A DNA stretch of 64,000 nt from Chthoniobacterales bacterium (GTDB lineage: Bacteria > Verrucomicrobiota > Verrucomicrobiia > Chthoniobacterales > UBA10450): the NCBI GenBank assembly GCA_035274845.1, contig DATENU010000012.1, forward strand, positions 135,533-199,532. The letters run 5' to 3'. A program made the position numbers and the translations under genes. Positions 44,019-53,548 of this stretch are shown here, piece by piece. A model generated the notes under the pieces. It worked only from the letters and a program-made list of their open reading frames with translations. It did no database searches and was not told the DNA's origin. Every line of letters begins with the position of its first letter. Position 1 is the first letter of the stretch.

Positions 44019-44506
44019 TACTGGCTTCGGACGGCGCAGTGCGTCGTCCAGACAATTCATTGCCCCACCCGTGATTCGCGCCTTCAGCGCTCGCGGATTT
44101 TCGGCATTTAGGCCCCGGGGCGCTGCCCCGGGCTGATTTGACTTGGGCCCTGTGGCCCAGACCCAGCCCCAAGGGCGCGCGTTCAACCGGAGCCTGGGGC
44201 AACGCCCCAGGAATTTCGGATCCCCGTCGCTCGTAAGCGCTGAAAGCGCGACTCATCGCGGGAGCAGCCGGCTCGGCCAGAAAAATCGGCCCGGGTAATT
44301 TGGCAGGCCGCTGAGTCGGAGCTGGCTCTTGACATCACGGGGTCGATTGGTCACGATCCGCTTCGTGAAACCTCCCGCCCCCGGGATTAGTTCTGGCTTT
44401 CGATCTGTCTTGCCCCTCATCGGGCCGGCTCGATCGCCCCTCCGCCAGCCTATTCGCCTCGAGTCACCCCACAGAATAACTGCATCTCAACCAATCGGTG
44501 ACTCCC
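44019..44506. repeat. gene-free stretch with dispersed repeats and hairpins
   Basis: No convincing gene. A 60-base segment at 44124-44183 (tgccccgggctgatttgact and following) recurs in diverged form at 51307-51367. A short perfect hairpin, cctggggcaacgccccagg, is at 44193-44211. The rest is unremarkable. Confidence 0.65.
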
Positions 44507-45193
44507 ATGACAAAACTCATTCATTCCACTTCCCTTCTCCTCGCGGCCTTTCTCTTTCTCTGGCCGGCGACCGCGTCAGCCCAGCAGCCACAGACACCGC
44601 TCGCCGCCGGACCAACGACCTCGCCTCCGCCCGACCCCGCTTCACTTCCAGCACCGCCTCCGCTCGAGTGGACATCTCTAAACCCGAAGGATTCAGACGA
44701 AGGATCAAACGGCGAAGAAATAATCGATGTTCCGCCGCCCAAGTCTGATGTCCCGATTGCTCCCCCCCCGCCACCAGTAGTTGAAAATCCGCTTTCGGTC
44801 GGGCCCGACCCGGAAGAGATGGAGTTGGTCAAGCCTGACGTAGAGGTTTGGCGCGAGGACTCCGAGTTTCCGCAGATTCCGCCTCGCCAATTTGAGCAGC
44901 TCGAACAAGCCTATGTAACAGGAACTGAGCCGGTCGTTTTGCGGGTGCAATTTCATCCGCTCGCCGCTGGGAAACGCGTTTTCGTGAAGCTTGGAGCGGG
45001 CATTACGCTCAATCCTTCCGTTAAGATTATGACGGTTTCAGCTGCGGGCGATTGTCTTGTCTCTGCTCAACTGATTGATGGATTCTCTCAAAGTAACATC
45101 ATTTTTTATTGCGAAGGAGTGAAGACCATCCTGCCCGTCGTGCGCGGGTCTCTGGCTCAGGTTGAAGCGAAAGAAGAGGAGAGCAGACCATGA
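44507..45193 (+). CDS. proline-rich secreted protein coupled to the second RHS gene
   Basis: 228 residues from the ATG at 44507 (MTKLIHSTSLLLAAFLFLWP); a GTG three codons earlier is possible. A signal peptide (about 1-24) is followed by a proline-rich, acidic region (PPPPDPASLPAPPPLEW-like stretches) up to about residue 90 and then a folded domain with EPVVLRVQFHPLAAGKRVFV and the pair of cysteines in SAAGDCLVSAQLIDG and IIFYCEGVKT. Not recognised. Its stop overlaps the start of the second RHS gene by four bases, so it may help export or display that protein. Confidence 0.65.
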   Translation: MTKLIHSTSLLLAAFLFLWPATASAQQPQTPLAAGPTTSPPPDPASLPAPPPLEWTSLNPKDSDEGSNGEEIIDVPPPKSDVPIAPPPPPVVENPLSVGPDPEEMELVKPDVEVWREDSEFPQIPPRQFEQLEQAYVTGTEPVVLRVQFHPLAAGKRVFVKLGAGITLNPSVKIMTVSAAGDCLVSAQLIDGFSQSNIIFYCEGVKTILPVVRGSLAQVEAKEEESRP

Positions 45194-48100
45194 GAATTCG
45201 ACTCCTTTTTATTGCGATACTAGCCCTCTCCAGTCTCGCTGGCTCGGCGGGCCTACAAGCCCAAAACGTTCCGTTGCCGGCCGATAATCCGACCGGAAAT
45301 ACAGGGGCGCTCAAAGCCCAAATTGAAACTGCCGGCAGTCATGATGCGCACAGCGGGAACGGTTCACGAATCGTAAATGATCTCCGTGTGCCCGATGCAC
45401 TGGGAGTTTATGGCCTTGAGTTCACACGTTATTGGAATTCAGGCCACAACGACGCTGACGACGCTCATGCCGAGTGGCCCCAGGATTTCGGTATGTCCGG
45501 CTGGTCGCATTCGTGGCATTGGCACGCCGCCTACGTGGAAAGTTCAGAGGGGGCAGACCAGGAAGAAGAAATTTTCTACACGTCCATAATCATCACATTC
45601 CCCGACAATCATACTACCAAGTACCAGATCACTCGTTCCAACCGTCCTCACGGATATCCTCCGAACGTGATACCTCCCGATCCACGTTGCGGCCAACCAT
45701 ATTCTCCCGGTGAAATCAATGGCGGATGGCCCCATGGCGGCGTCGGGGTTCATGATCACATCTGCCACATGGCTGTGAATGGCTCGGAATTCTGGCTTTG
45801 CCGCGCAGACGGCGGTTCAGTGCATTTCGTCCTTACGACATTTGGATACCAGGCAACTGAAGTCTTCGATCCTCATGGATTTAGAACAGACCTTATCTAC
45901 AATCAAACCACCGGGAACCTTGAACGCGTGGAGCAAGAGGGGGGCCGGTCTCTTCTTTTAACGTGGGGGCTTTATCGCGGAGACGGGACGGTCATCACTA
46001 GCGTCGACTCAGGACGTGGCACCATTCCTGATGGGAAAAGCGTTACTTACCGATATGGCCGCTTGAATGATACATACTTGGTCTTGGGAGTGGTCGGCTA
46101 CCCGGACGACCAATCGCCTGGTCACGGCTGTTCCGCGGTTTATCACTACGGGTTGGATTTTAATCCGACGAGCACCATTCCATCTGACTATCCGCTGCTG
46201 AAGCGCGCGGATGATCCGCACTATACCGGGCCGATGACAACAATCCGCTACAACTATCGAGGTTGGGCCTGTCCTCCCCAAGTCCACCACTGGGGCGAGG
46301 CTTATAACCCTAATTACGCTCCTGCGCAGCAGTATGGTGTAAGCGAGGAGCTCAGCGACGCCGGTCATCTGGTTTCCAGTTTGATTATCGAGTGCCCCAC
46401 GGGTCTACGGGAGGAGTCAAACGGAATTGGTGGCCGCCGCAAGTTTTACTTCGGAACCGTCGCCAACACGTCCGAGCCGGGCGGCTGGTATGGCTGCAAA
46501 GGGTACCAATTGGGCGCCCTCACCGACTTCACGAATGCAAGCGCAATCCCCGGGGGTCCGCCATGTCCTCCGGGCATGTCTTGTCATCGGCAGAACTACT
46601 ATTTCGGCGATCCGTATCACATTTGGGACGGTCGAAACAACCAGACCCAAGAAACCGTCTACGACGGTGATGATAGCGGCGAAGCGGGCGAAATCAAATA
46701 TGCTGATAATAGCACTTCGACATATGATCGGATCAATGTAATCGGCGATCCAGCCTTTCATCCTACTCGGATGTTCAACTATTATAACCATTGGCTTTAC
46801 ACGAAGACAGACGAAAATGGGAACGTCACTCGATACACGCGCGACGCGCGCCGCCGGATCAACCGAATCGATTATCAGGACGAGAGCTACGAAACCTTTC
46901 AGTATGACAACGGAAACCCCGATGGGTTAAACCAAATCACTAGTCACCGTCTCCCCAGTGGCGCGATCGAAACCTACCGATACGACGCCAATCATCGGCT
47001 GTCGCAGCAATTCAACGACGTTGATGGCGAGAACGCGCTGATAGAATACACGTACGATGAGGTCGGAAGAGTGAAGACCGTTCGGGATGGTCGGGCGCGC
47101 GCGAACTCAAAAGATTTCAGCACGCGGATGACCTATAACGGGAGGCATCAGATTCTTTCGGTCGAATATGCGGGAATGCTCAATGCCTCAGATAATCCTA
47201 AGGTCCAATACGCTTACGACCGCTACGGCAATTGTATTACCATCATCGACGAACTCGGGCATCGGAAGGAGTTCACCTACGATTCGTACCGTCGCTGCAC
47301 AAAGATGGTCGAATCACTTAATGCACCATCTTGGAATGGCAGTGAAACAATCGCCGACCGCACCTGGGAATGGATCTATGATCGTTATATCGATCGAGTT
47401 GATGGCTACGGCAATCCCGTTCTTGATGCTTTTTTTCCCGACAACCACACCTCGAAGGAATGGCGCGTGCAGATCGAACCCGCTTTCAACGCCTTCGGCC
47501 ATCGCCGATTGTCAGCTCAGAAATTTAATTGCAATAACCAGATCATCGAGGCGGCGAGCGGGTTGTATCAGGATTCAGATGGTTGGCACGGAGGACCAGA
47601 CACAGAAGTTCATCATTATACCTACGACGCAAATGGACAGAAAGACAGCTACACCGACCCGCGCGGCCGGCTGACCAGATACACTTACGACGAGCGGAAC
47701 CGTCTCAAAGAGACAATCGAACCCAAGCGGCGCGACCAGACCGCTAACCCGATTACAAAAACGGAGTACGACCACGCCGGAAATAAAACAATTGTCACCT
47801 TCCCGGACCAGCGAACCCAGCAGTGGAGCTATTACAATGCGTTTGGCCAGCCCAGGCTTTTCACCGACGAGCGCGGTAAGTCGACAAATCTGGAGTATTG
47901 GCCTTGGGGACCAATGAAGAAGCTGGCGGTAGTGACGACCCATCGGACCCCGGTCAATAACCCCACCGAAAATCAAGTAACTCGTTTTTACTACGACTAC
48001 ATGGGCCGTCCACAGAGCACGTATTTTCCAGACAACAGTTACGAAGCCTTTGATTACGAGTTTGGTCAGCTGCACACTTTTGTGACACGTAAAGGCCAGG

Positions 48101-50085
48101 TCAAGCACATCCACTACGATCCGCGAGGTCGCGAGGATTTTCATACCTGGGATGACGGTGCCGCTCCCGGAATTACTCGTATCTGGGACCCCGCCAACCG
48201 CCTGACCAGCATTTCAAACGCCTTCTCAGGGATTGTCTTTGGTTACGACGATGCCAGCCAAGTAAAGTCGGAGCAGGACAACGTGACCGGAGCGAATGGA
48301 CCTGCGCAGATCAATTATTTGCGTTACCCCAGCGGCGAGGTTGCGCATCTGCAATATCCGAACGGGACGATGATCCGCCATGATTACACGGCTCGAGGAC
48401 AGCTGGAACTCGTGCAGGACAGCTCAACCCAGCAGCCGGTACACTACTATTATTGGCCGGATGGGAAGGTTGATCATCAGGATTATGCCAACGGGACGAC
48501 ATCTGTCTTTGGCTACGATCCGCGAGGATTCATCACGTCCGTCCGGCACATGCGAAGCGCAAGTAACCAGACTCTGTCATATCGCGACTACTGGCGAGAT
48601 GATCGAGACCGAATCACCGCGTGGAAGAAAGGTTCCGATCAAACGCTCAACCCAATGGAGAACGGTCGCGGGGACCGGTACGATTACGACGAGGCGGGGG
48701 AATTGAAGACGGCTTCGTATCAGGCGGCAAACCCACAAGGCGCCGCCACAACGCCCGAGCGTCTCGATATGTTCGTCTACGACGAGCTGGGTAACCGGCT
48801 GGGAGACCAAAACCATGTAGCCAGCCGAGGCTGGATGAATTTTACCCATAAGGACAATGGCCTCAACCAGTACAGCGGGTGGTGGCCTTACTGTTTCATC
48901 AATTACGATGACGATATTGGAGGCGAATGGGGAGCGCCCCACCGAGCCAACGGCGTGATCATGCAGGATGGGTGGATTACCGGTGGGTTTAACGCGTTGA
49001 ACCAGCCGATGAAGATCCTGAGTCACGCCTACAATGGCACCGGAAAGTGGATGTGGTTTGGCTTTAATCCGCTGGGTCGGTGCGTGAAGCGCTGGGTCAG
49101 TCCATCGGCTGAAGATACCTCGGGAGCGACCTTCTTCTATTACGACGGCTGGAATCTAATCCAGGAAGGGCCGAATGCGACGATGGCAGATCGTCTCTAT
49201 ATCCACGGCGCGCGAGTCGATGAGATTGTCAAAAGCATCAATTACGTGACCGGCCAATCGGCCTATCACCATTACGACGCCCGCGGCCACGCCACTCTAT
49301 TGACCGATTCCGGCGGGGGCATTTTAGAGCAATACGACTATGACGCTTTCGGATTTCCATACTTTTTCGATAGGCAGGGACAACCCCTGACGTTCTACGA
49401 CACTCCATCCGGAAGCACCCGGGGCCGTTCCCCGTACGGCAACCGTTTCCTCTTTACCGGACGGGAATGGCTGACCGATCTGAAACTCTACGATTATCGC
49501 AATCGCCTGTATCAGCCCGAGCTTGGCCGCTTCCTCCAGCCCGATCCGAAGCAATTCGAAGCCGGCGACTACAACCTCTATCGCTATTGCTACAACGATC
49601 CGATCAACAAGAGCGATGCATTCGGATTGTTTGAGAGTCCAGTTTGGTTGCAGGCGCTTGTGCCAGGCCAAACGGAGTGGGATGCAGCGGTTACTAGTTA
49701 TGAAAACGGAAACTATGGCATGGCAGGACTTCATACTCTGACGATGCTGGCAGAACAATATCTCTATGTTAATACGTTGGGAACATCTCGGGTTTTGCTT
49801 TCGACTGGTCGCGCGGTTACTGCAAATGTTTCACGCCATGCACTGGCAGCATCTATTGCGAACAAAGGCCCTTTAAAGCAACTTTTCGGAGTCGGAGTAA
49901 AAGGAGCAGAGCAGAGCTTGGCACGTCTTCAGGCTGGCGGAGCGCTGCCGCAAGGATTGACGCGAGAAATGCTGATAACCTACCAGAAAATCGCGCAACA
50001 AACAATCGCTGCAGGGAAGGACGCCGCAGGCACGCAGGCGGCACGGCTGAAAGTGATCAAAGAAGCTCTGAGAAACTTTGATTAA
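45190..50085 (+). CDS. secreted RHS-repeat polymorphic toxin, second copy
   Basis: 1631 residues. A clear signal peptide (about 1-23, LLFIAILALSSLAGSAGLQA) is followed by an N-terminal beta region, then YD repeats (for example TRYTRDARRRINRIDYQDES, FTYDSYRRCTKMVE, YDPRGREDFHTWDDG). The core ends with FTGREWLTDLKLYDYRNRLY, ELGRFLQPDPKQF and the DPINKSDAFGLF boundary near 49633. The last 150 residues are a tip unlike that of the first RHS protein; its end includes LTREMLITYQKIAQQTIAAG and AARLKVIKEALRNFD, predicted helical. A distinct immunity candidate follows after two bases. Confidence 0.87.
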   Translation: MRIRLLFIAILALSSLAGSAGLQAQNVPLPADNPTGNTGALKAQIETAGSHDAHSGNGSRIVNDLRVPDALGVYGLEFTRYWNSGHNDADDAHAEWPQDFGMSGWSHSWHWHAAYVESSEGADQEEEIFYTSIIITFPDNHTTKYQITRSNRPHGYPPNVIPPDPRCGQPYSPGEINGGWPHGGVGVHDHICHMAVNGSEFWLCRADGGSVHFVLTTFGYQATEVFDPHGFRTDLIYNQTTGNLERVEQEGGRSLLLTWGLYRGDGTVITSVDSGRGTIPDGKSVTYRYGRLNDTYLVLGVVGYPDDQSPGHGCSAVYHYGLDFNPTSTIPSDYPLLKRADDPHYTGPMTTIRYNYRGWACPPQVHHWGEAYNPNYAPAQQYGVSEELSDAGHLVSSLIIECPTGLREESNGIGGRRKFYFGTVANTSEPGGWYGCKGYQLGALTDFTNASAIPGGPPCPPGMSCHRQNYYFGDPYHIWDGRNNQTQETVYDGDDSGEAGEIKYADNSTSTYDRINVIGDPAFHPTRMFNYYNHWLYTKTDENGNVTRYTRDARRRINRIDYQDESYETFQYDNGNPDGLNQITSHRLPSGAIETYRYDANHRLSQQFNDVDGENALIEYTYDEVGRVKTVRDGRARANSKDFSTRMTYNGRHQILSVEYAGMLNASDNPKVQYAYDRYGNCITIIDELGHRKEFTYDSYRRCTKMVESLNAPSWNGSETIADRTWEWIYDRYIDRVDGYGNPVLDAFFPDNHTSKEWRVQIEPAFNAFGHRRLSAQKFNCNNQIIEAASGLYQDSDGWHGGPDTEVHHYTYDANGQKDSYTDPRGRLTRYTYDERNRLKETIEPKRRDQTANPITKTEYDHAGNKTIVTFPDQRTQQWSYYNAFGQPRLFTDERGKSTNLEYWPWGPMKKLAVVTTHRTPVNNPTENQVTRFYYDYMGRPQSTYFPDNSYEAFDYEFGQLHTFVTRKGQVKHIHYDPRGREDFHTWDDGAAPGITRIWDPANRLTSISNAFSGIVFGYDDASQVKSEQDNVTGANGPAQINYLRYPSGEVAHLQYPNGTMIRHDYTARGQLELVQDSSTQQPVHYYYWPDGKVDHQDYANGTTSVFGYDPRGFITSVRHMRSASNQTLSYRDYWRDDRDRITAWKKGSDQTLNPMENGRGDRYDYDEAGELKTASYQAANPQGAATTPERLDMFVYDELGNRLGDQNHVASRGWMNFTHKDNGLNQYSGWWPYCFINYDDDIGGEWGAPHRANGVIMQDGWITGGFNALNQPMKILSHAYNGTGKWMWFGFNPLGRCVKRWVSPSAEDTSGATFFYYDGWNLIQEGPNATMADRLYIHGARVDEIVKSINYVTGQSAYHHYDARGHATLLTDSGGGILEQYDYDAFGFPYFFDRQGQPLTFYDTPSGSTRGRSPYGNRFLFTGREWLTDLKLYDYRNRLYQPELGRFLQPDPKQFEAGDYNLYRYCYNDPINKSDAFGLFESPVWLQALVPGQTEWDAAVTSYENGNYGMAGLHTLTMLAEQYLYVNTLGTSRVLLSTGRAVTANVSRHALAASIANKGPLKQLFGVGVKGAEQSLARLQAGGALPQGLTREMLITYQKIAQQTIAAGKDAAGTQAARLKVIKEALRNFD

Positions 50086-50087
50086 AA

Positions 50088-50513
50088 GTGAGCTCAATTC
50101 TAGTTAATCTTGCGGAAAGCCCGCGATTTACCTACTTCGAAAGCCGGCCGAGCGAGACTGTGCTTTCAGAGCTCGGATTGGTAGATTCCAAACTTGGTGA
50201 TTGGACAGGCTTTTACGACTGGTTACGAACAGATACCGGTGCAATTGTTGGTGTGAGATATTGGCCTTTTGAGAAAACAGAATTTCTAGTGAGACCTGCT
50301 GTTGCGAGCAGTGATATCGTTGTGGATCCACGTGGAGCATTGCTCGTTTTCTTCGGCCGAGAGGAACATTTTGATGACAAGCTGTCGGATGATCAGGCAT
50401 TCGAAGAGTCGAGAGTACTGTTGTTTAGCGGCCGCCACATCCTCCTATTTGGATGCTCGGACTTGAGTGCAGAGGAGAGAACTCAATTGTCTCGCGCGTG
50501 TCGCCACGAGTGA
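50088..50513 (+). CDS. candidate immunity protein for the second RHS toxin
   Basis: 141 residues starting at GTG 50088, two bases after the RHS stop. It is soluble and acidic, with segments DWTGFYDWLRTDTGAIVGVR, VVDPRGALLVFFGREEHFDD and SGRHILLFGCSDLSAEERTQ. It shares no obvious similarity with the immunity candidate of the first RHS gene, as expected from the different toxin tips. The role is inferred from position. A 200-bp inverted-repeat element starts 14 bases after the stop. Confidence 0.6.
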   Translation: MSSILVNLAESPRFTYFESRPSETVLSELGLVDSKLGDWTGFYDWLRTDTGAIVGVRYWPFEKTEFLVRPAVASSDIVVDPRGALLVFFGREEHFDDKLSDDQAFEESRVLLFSGRHILLFGCSDLSAEERTQLSRACRHE

Positions 50514-50526
50514 TGTCCGGGGGGCG

Positions 50527-50726
50527 GAATAGGGGTCAGTCAACAAATCTTGACAGCAAGAATAAAACCGTAGCCGCGACAGGGATGGATTGCGGAGCAA
50601 CTCGGGATGCGGAGCGCCGCTAATGTCAGTCAGCAAGTGCGTCGGCATCGACTAAAATCTCCGAAACTGCCCGTGAAGCTCAAAAACTATGTTCAACAGT
50701 CAAGATTTGTTGACTGACCCCTATTC
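50527..50726. mobile_element. short element with perfect 28-bp terminal inverted repeats
   Basis: gaataggggtcagtcaacaa at 50527 begins a 28-bp arm (50527-50554) that is the perfect reverse complement of 50699-50726. The 200-bp element has no coding capacity. The internal and right parts (50570-50727) recur at 52098-52255. The ggggtcag ends resemble sequences flanking REP-associated tyrosine transposases, which is recollection and not proof. No flanking target duplication is evident. Confidence 0.8.
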
Positions 50727-50807
50727 TACGCGAGCGCTGCAGGAGAGCACGCGTGACAGCGCTGCCGCCGTATTTTTTCCAGTCAACTCCGTCCTTGGAC
50801 ATTAATT

Positions 50808-51290
50808 ATGAATTTATCATTTCTTCTGCCGCCAGTTTTCCTTATTTGGAACGTCGCTGCTTGGGCGTCGCCGCCCAAGAATCTACTTATTGATCTTAAT
50901 GACAAATCGTATGGCAAAGAAGTCGTATCAGTTCAAAAATTGCCGAATCATCTGAAATCGGCTCTGGCTAGGACATTCGTTCAGGACAGGCTCGACTTAG
51001 GAAACCCTACTGAGCCTATTGGCGAAGAACTTTCGGTTGCAGGCCAACCACGCTATCCCGACCGACGCTTGATCTTCGCGTTCGAGACTGCTCACTACTA
51101 TATCGTATATTTGGAATATAGGCCTCCGGCAGTACATGCCAGCATTCTGGTATATGCCAAAGTAAACGGAAAGATACCACTCGTTTGGGCCGCCGTTGAT
51201 CTGCGCATGCCGCCTTTTGCCAAGAATCGTAAGGAACTGGCGACCCTAGTGAAAGCGGGAAAGTTGCGTGAGGGGCGCTTCATCTGGTGA
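50808..51290 (+). CDS. secreted hypothetical protein
   Basis: 160 residues with a signal peptide (about 1-20, LSFLLPPVFLIWNVAAWA). The mature part has no recognised domain; visible segments include LPNHLKSALARTFVQDRLDL, RRLIFAFETAHYYIVYLEYR and HASILVYAKVNGKIPLVWAA. The AT-richer codon usage near its start differs from its neighbours, hinting at acquisition. It lies between the short inverted-repeat element and a dispersed repeat. Confidence 0.6.
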   Translation: MNLSFLLPPVFLIWNVAAWASPPKNLLIDLNDKSYGKEVVSVQKLPNHLKSALARTFVQDRLDLGNPTEPIGEELSVAGQPRYPDRRLIFAFETAHYYIVYLEYRPPAVHASILVYAKVNGKIPLVWAAVDLRMPPFAKNRKELATLVKAGKLREGRFIW

Positions 51291-51306
51291 GTTCTCTGGT
51301 CGTCAT

Positions 51307-51367
51307 TGCCCCGGGCTGATTTGATTTGGGCCTGTGGCCCAGCCCCAGCGCCAAGGGGCGCGCCTTC
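51307..51367. repeat. dispersed repeat, second copy of 44124-44183
   Basis: About 60 bases starting tgccccgggctgatttgatt, similar with several changes to the copy upstream of the second RHS operon. The surrounding 51291-51552 stretch holds no gene. Confidence 0.65.
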
Positions 51368-51552
51368 GATTGTCGGGCGACCGCTGCGGTTGCCGGCTCA
51401 GTTCGAATTTCAGATTCGCTAAGCGGAGCGCCCGCCCTACAATTTTGATGCCGACGCGATTTCGGACGACCCAGCGCGCCATCCCTGCCATTCCATTGGC
51501 GGGATTCGCGGCGTTCTCGCCGCGTGACAAAGGCTGAATTAAGATTTAAGAA

Positions 51553-52101
51553 TTGGGAAAGAAAACACGCTTGCGATCCGAGCGAAATCCGAATGGATTC
51601 GCGCGCCAGTTGACGAAGGCCTCATATCAAGCGGAAAACGCGCACCTCGGCGCCACCAACTCGGAGCGCACGGACGAATTTGCTTATGATTGGATGGGGA
51701 ACCGGCAAGGATCGAACACGGTGGCGAGCCGGGGAGTTATGAATTTTGCAATCCGGGACAATAGGCTCAATCAGTATAACCTCTGGGAGAACAATCTCCC
51801 GGGATCGCAACAGTGGGGCACGATCATGTGGTACGATGACGCTGCGGGCGGATTTCCTCCCCAGATTCCGCACGTAGCCCCGTGGTTGTATCCTGGAAAC
51901 GGTGTCTTGATGGCAGACGGCTGGATTGTGGCGGGTTTTGACGCGCTCAACCAGCCTGAATCGATGCGGACTCCTGATTTTCAGGGAACGGACAACCGGC
52001 TCTATTTCGGTTATGACCCGTTGGGGCGTTGCGTAAAACGATGGATAAGTTCGGACGGCAATCCGGACCATCCCACTCCCACCTTCTGGAGAGAACTGTA
52101 G
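51553..52101 (+). pseudogene. RHS remnant (YD-repeat fragment)
   Basis: An open frame of 182 residues aligns with an internal segment of the second RHS protein: compare NTVASRGVMNFAIRDNRLNQ here with NHVASRGWMNFTHKDNGLNQ, and YFGYDPLGRCVKRWISSDGN with WFGFNPLGRCVKRWVSPSAE. It has neither an N-terminal region nor a toxin tip and runs into the inverted-repeat element copy at 52098. A 32-bp repeat (51580-51611) also found at 54811 lies near its start. It is most likely the remains of a third RHS gene cut on both sides. Confidence 0.75.
51580..51611. repeat. 32-bp direct repeat, copy 1
   Basis: gagcgaaatccgaatggatt and the following 12 bases are identical to 54811-54842. It contains the small palindrome aatccgaatggatt. 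Confidence 0.8.
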
Positions 52102-52255
52102 CCGCGACAGGGATAGATTGCGGAGCAACTCGGGATGCGGAGCGCCGCTAATGTCAGTCAGCAAGTGCGTCGGCATCGACTAAAATCTCCGAAACTGCCC
52201 GTGAAGCTCAAAAACTATATTCAACAGTCAAGATTTGTTGACTGACCCCTATTCT
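52098..52255. mobile_element. left-truncated copy of the inverted-repeat element
   Basis: 158 bases nearly identical (two differences) to 50570-50727, ending with the 28-bp terminal repeat at 52227-52254. The left terminus is missing; the copy is fused directly to the RHS remnant. The following lipoprotein gene's upstream region lies in it. Confidence 0.8.
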
Positions 52256-52279
52256 GTCTGTTGTCTCTGGTTACGTCTC

Positions 52280-52648
52280 ATGAGAGCTGGCCTCCTCAGC
52301 GTTCTCTTCGTTTTGTTCATCGGCTGTGCGTCACAGCCGCAGCGTCCACCTCAACAATGGGCTGGGCTGCGCATGGACGGTCTCCAACTCGAGCTCGTCG
52401 ATCCAGAGATCGTCCAGCAATTTTGGTTTACCGGTGATGGCTCCTTGGATGCTACCGTTGGCCAACGGCACGGTTATCTCGCTGCCCCCGGCTACAGTTG
52501 GCGCATTCGCGGCGAATGGCTGGAGATCGGGGGCGAGAAACAGCAGTTCCTTCAGCGCTTCCGCGCCGTGCAGGTAGGAAAAAACACCATTAGAGTCGAA
52601 GATCCCGCAGGCCGACAGTCGGTTTACAAGTACCGCAATGGCACCTAG
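52280..52648 (+). CDS. lipoprotein, unknown function
   Basis: 122 residues from the ATG at 52280 (MRAGLLSVLFVLFIGCASQP). Starting further upstream would enter the repeat element. LFIGCAS is a lipobox with Cys16 as the acylated residue. The mature part, with VGQRHGYLAAPGYSWRIRGEWLEIG and a C-terminal IRVEDPAGRQSVYKYRNG, suggests a small beta-barrel or lipocalin-like domain, but it is not recognised. It faces no obvious partner. Confidence 0.65.
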   Translation: MRAGLLSVLFVLFIGCASQPQRPPQQWAGLRMDGLQLELVDPEIVQQFWFTGDGSLDATVGQRHGYLAAPGYSWRIRGEWLEIGGEKQQFLQRFRAVQVGKNTIRVEDPAGRQSVYKYRNGT

Positions 52649-52779
52649 TCAATCGATGGAGCGAACTCCAAACGCTCGGAGTTGCCCTTTTTCTCGCTTG
52701 GAATGGTCCATCTGTCGTGGTGGATTCGCGTCGTGGCTTTGGCATCGCGCTATGGCACCATCCAAGGGCTGACCAACTG

Positions 52780-53409
52780 ATGAAACGAACCCAGCACTTT
52801 GTTTCCGCCTTCCGCCGAATGCCCACCTTGACTTTGACGTGCCGGGTCATCGCTCTCGCGCTCTTGATCTCCTCGATTTCGAACGCCCAAAGCCCCACTC
52901 CCACCGCGCCCAACGAGTTGGCCTCCCCGGAGCCCGACTCGCCTCCGGAGACTGATTGGGCTGACGTCAAGCGTGCCGTCGACGACGAGCTTGCCGCGAG
53001 CAGGCGAGCGGAAATCTTCTACTTTGTTTACCGGGCGGACGAATTTCGCGAGGCGAGCAAAAACGTTTCGATCGGGGAGGCCTGCCGACGCCTCAAAGAG
53101 AGCAACCACCAGCTGGCATCCGGCCGGATCAACCGGCTTCCGCTGAGCATGGATCTCTCGTCTGGCGACCAGCAGTTCTATCTTTCTGTCGGCTGGCATC
53201 GTCCCTCACCGCCGGGGATCTCCCTTCAGATCAGTTTTACACTCACTATGAAGAATAAAGCCGATCCGCCGGAGAAGACGATGTATGTCGAGATTCTCGA
53301 CGCAAAGATCCCAACGTATCGTAAGTCGTACGTCTACTACTCGCAGCTCGGCAGGTCGCCCGGCCGCTCATTCGCGGTTGTGTTTTACGTGCTCCACCAC
53401 ATCATGTGA
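52780..53409 (+). CDS. secreted hypothetical protein, tandem paralogue 1
   Basis: 209 residues from the ATG at 52780 (MKRTQHFVSAFRRMPTLTLT). A long signal peptide (about 1-36) precedes a low-complexity Pro/Thr region and a domain with TDWADVKRAVDDELAA, VYRADEFREASKNVSIGEAC and ending RSFAVVFYVLHHIM. It is a close paralogue of the next gene, over the whole length and even in the upstream bases. Function is unknown. A GTTAGGC motif (53423-53429) lies 13 bases after the stop. Confidence 0.65.
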   Translation: MKRTQHFVSAFRRMPTLTLTCRVIALALLISSISNAQSPTPTAPNELASPEPDSPPETDWADVKRAVDDELAASRRAEIFYFVYRADEFREASKNVSIGEACRRLKESNHQLASGRINRLPLSMDLSSGDQQFYLSVGWHRPSPPGISLQISFTLTMKNKADPPEKTMYVEILDAKIPTYRKSYVYYSQLGRSPGRSFAVVFYVLHHIM

Positions 53410-53548
53410 ATGCCACGCCGAAGTTAGGCGGGTTTGCTATGATTCTTACGCGTGCAAGCGGGCAACCATCAGCGACGGATCGGCGATTCCAGTGACGATT
53501 CGGTTGTTCCTCGCCACGCTGGCTCTTCGTTGAAAGGGCTCACCATTG

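Noticed and set aside
53423..53429. GTTAGGC as a full attC site
   Set aside because: No RYYYAAC partner with pairing inner arms is visible upstream within 100 bases; kept only as a motif.
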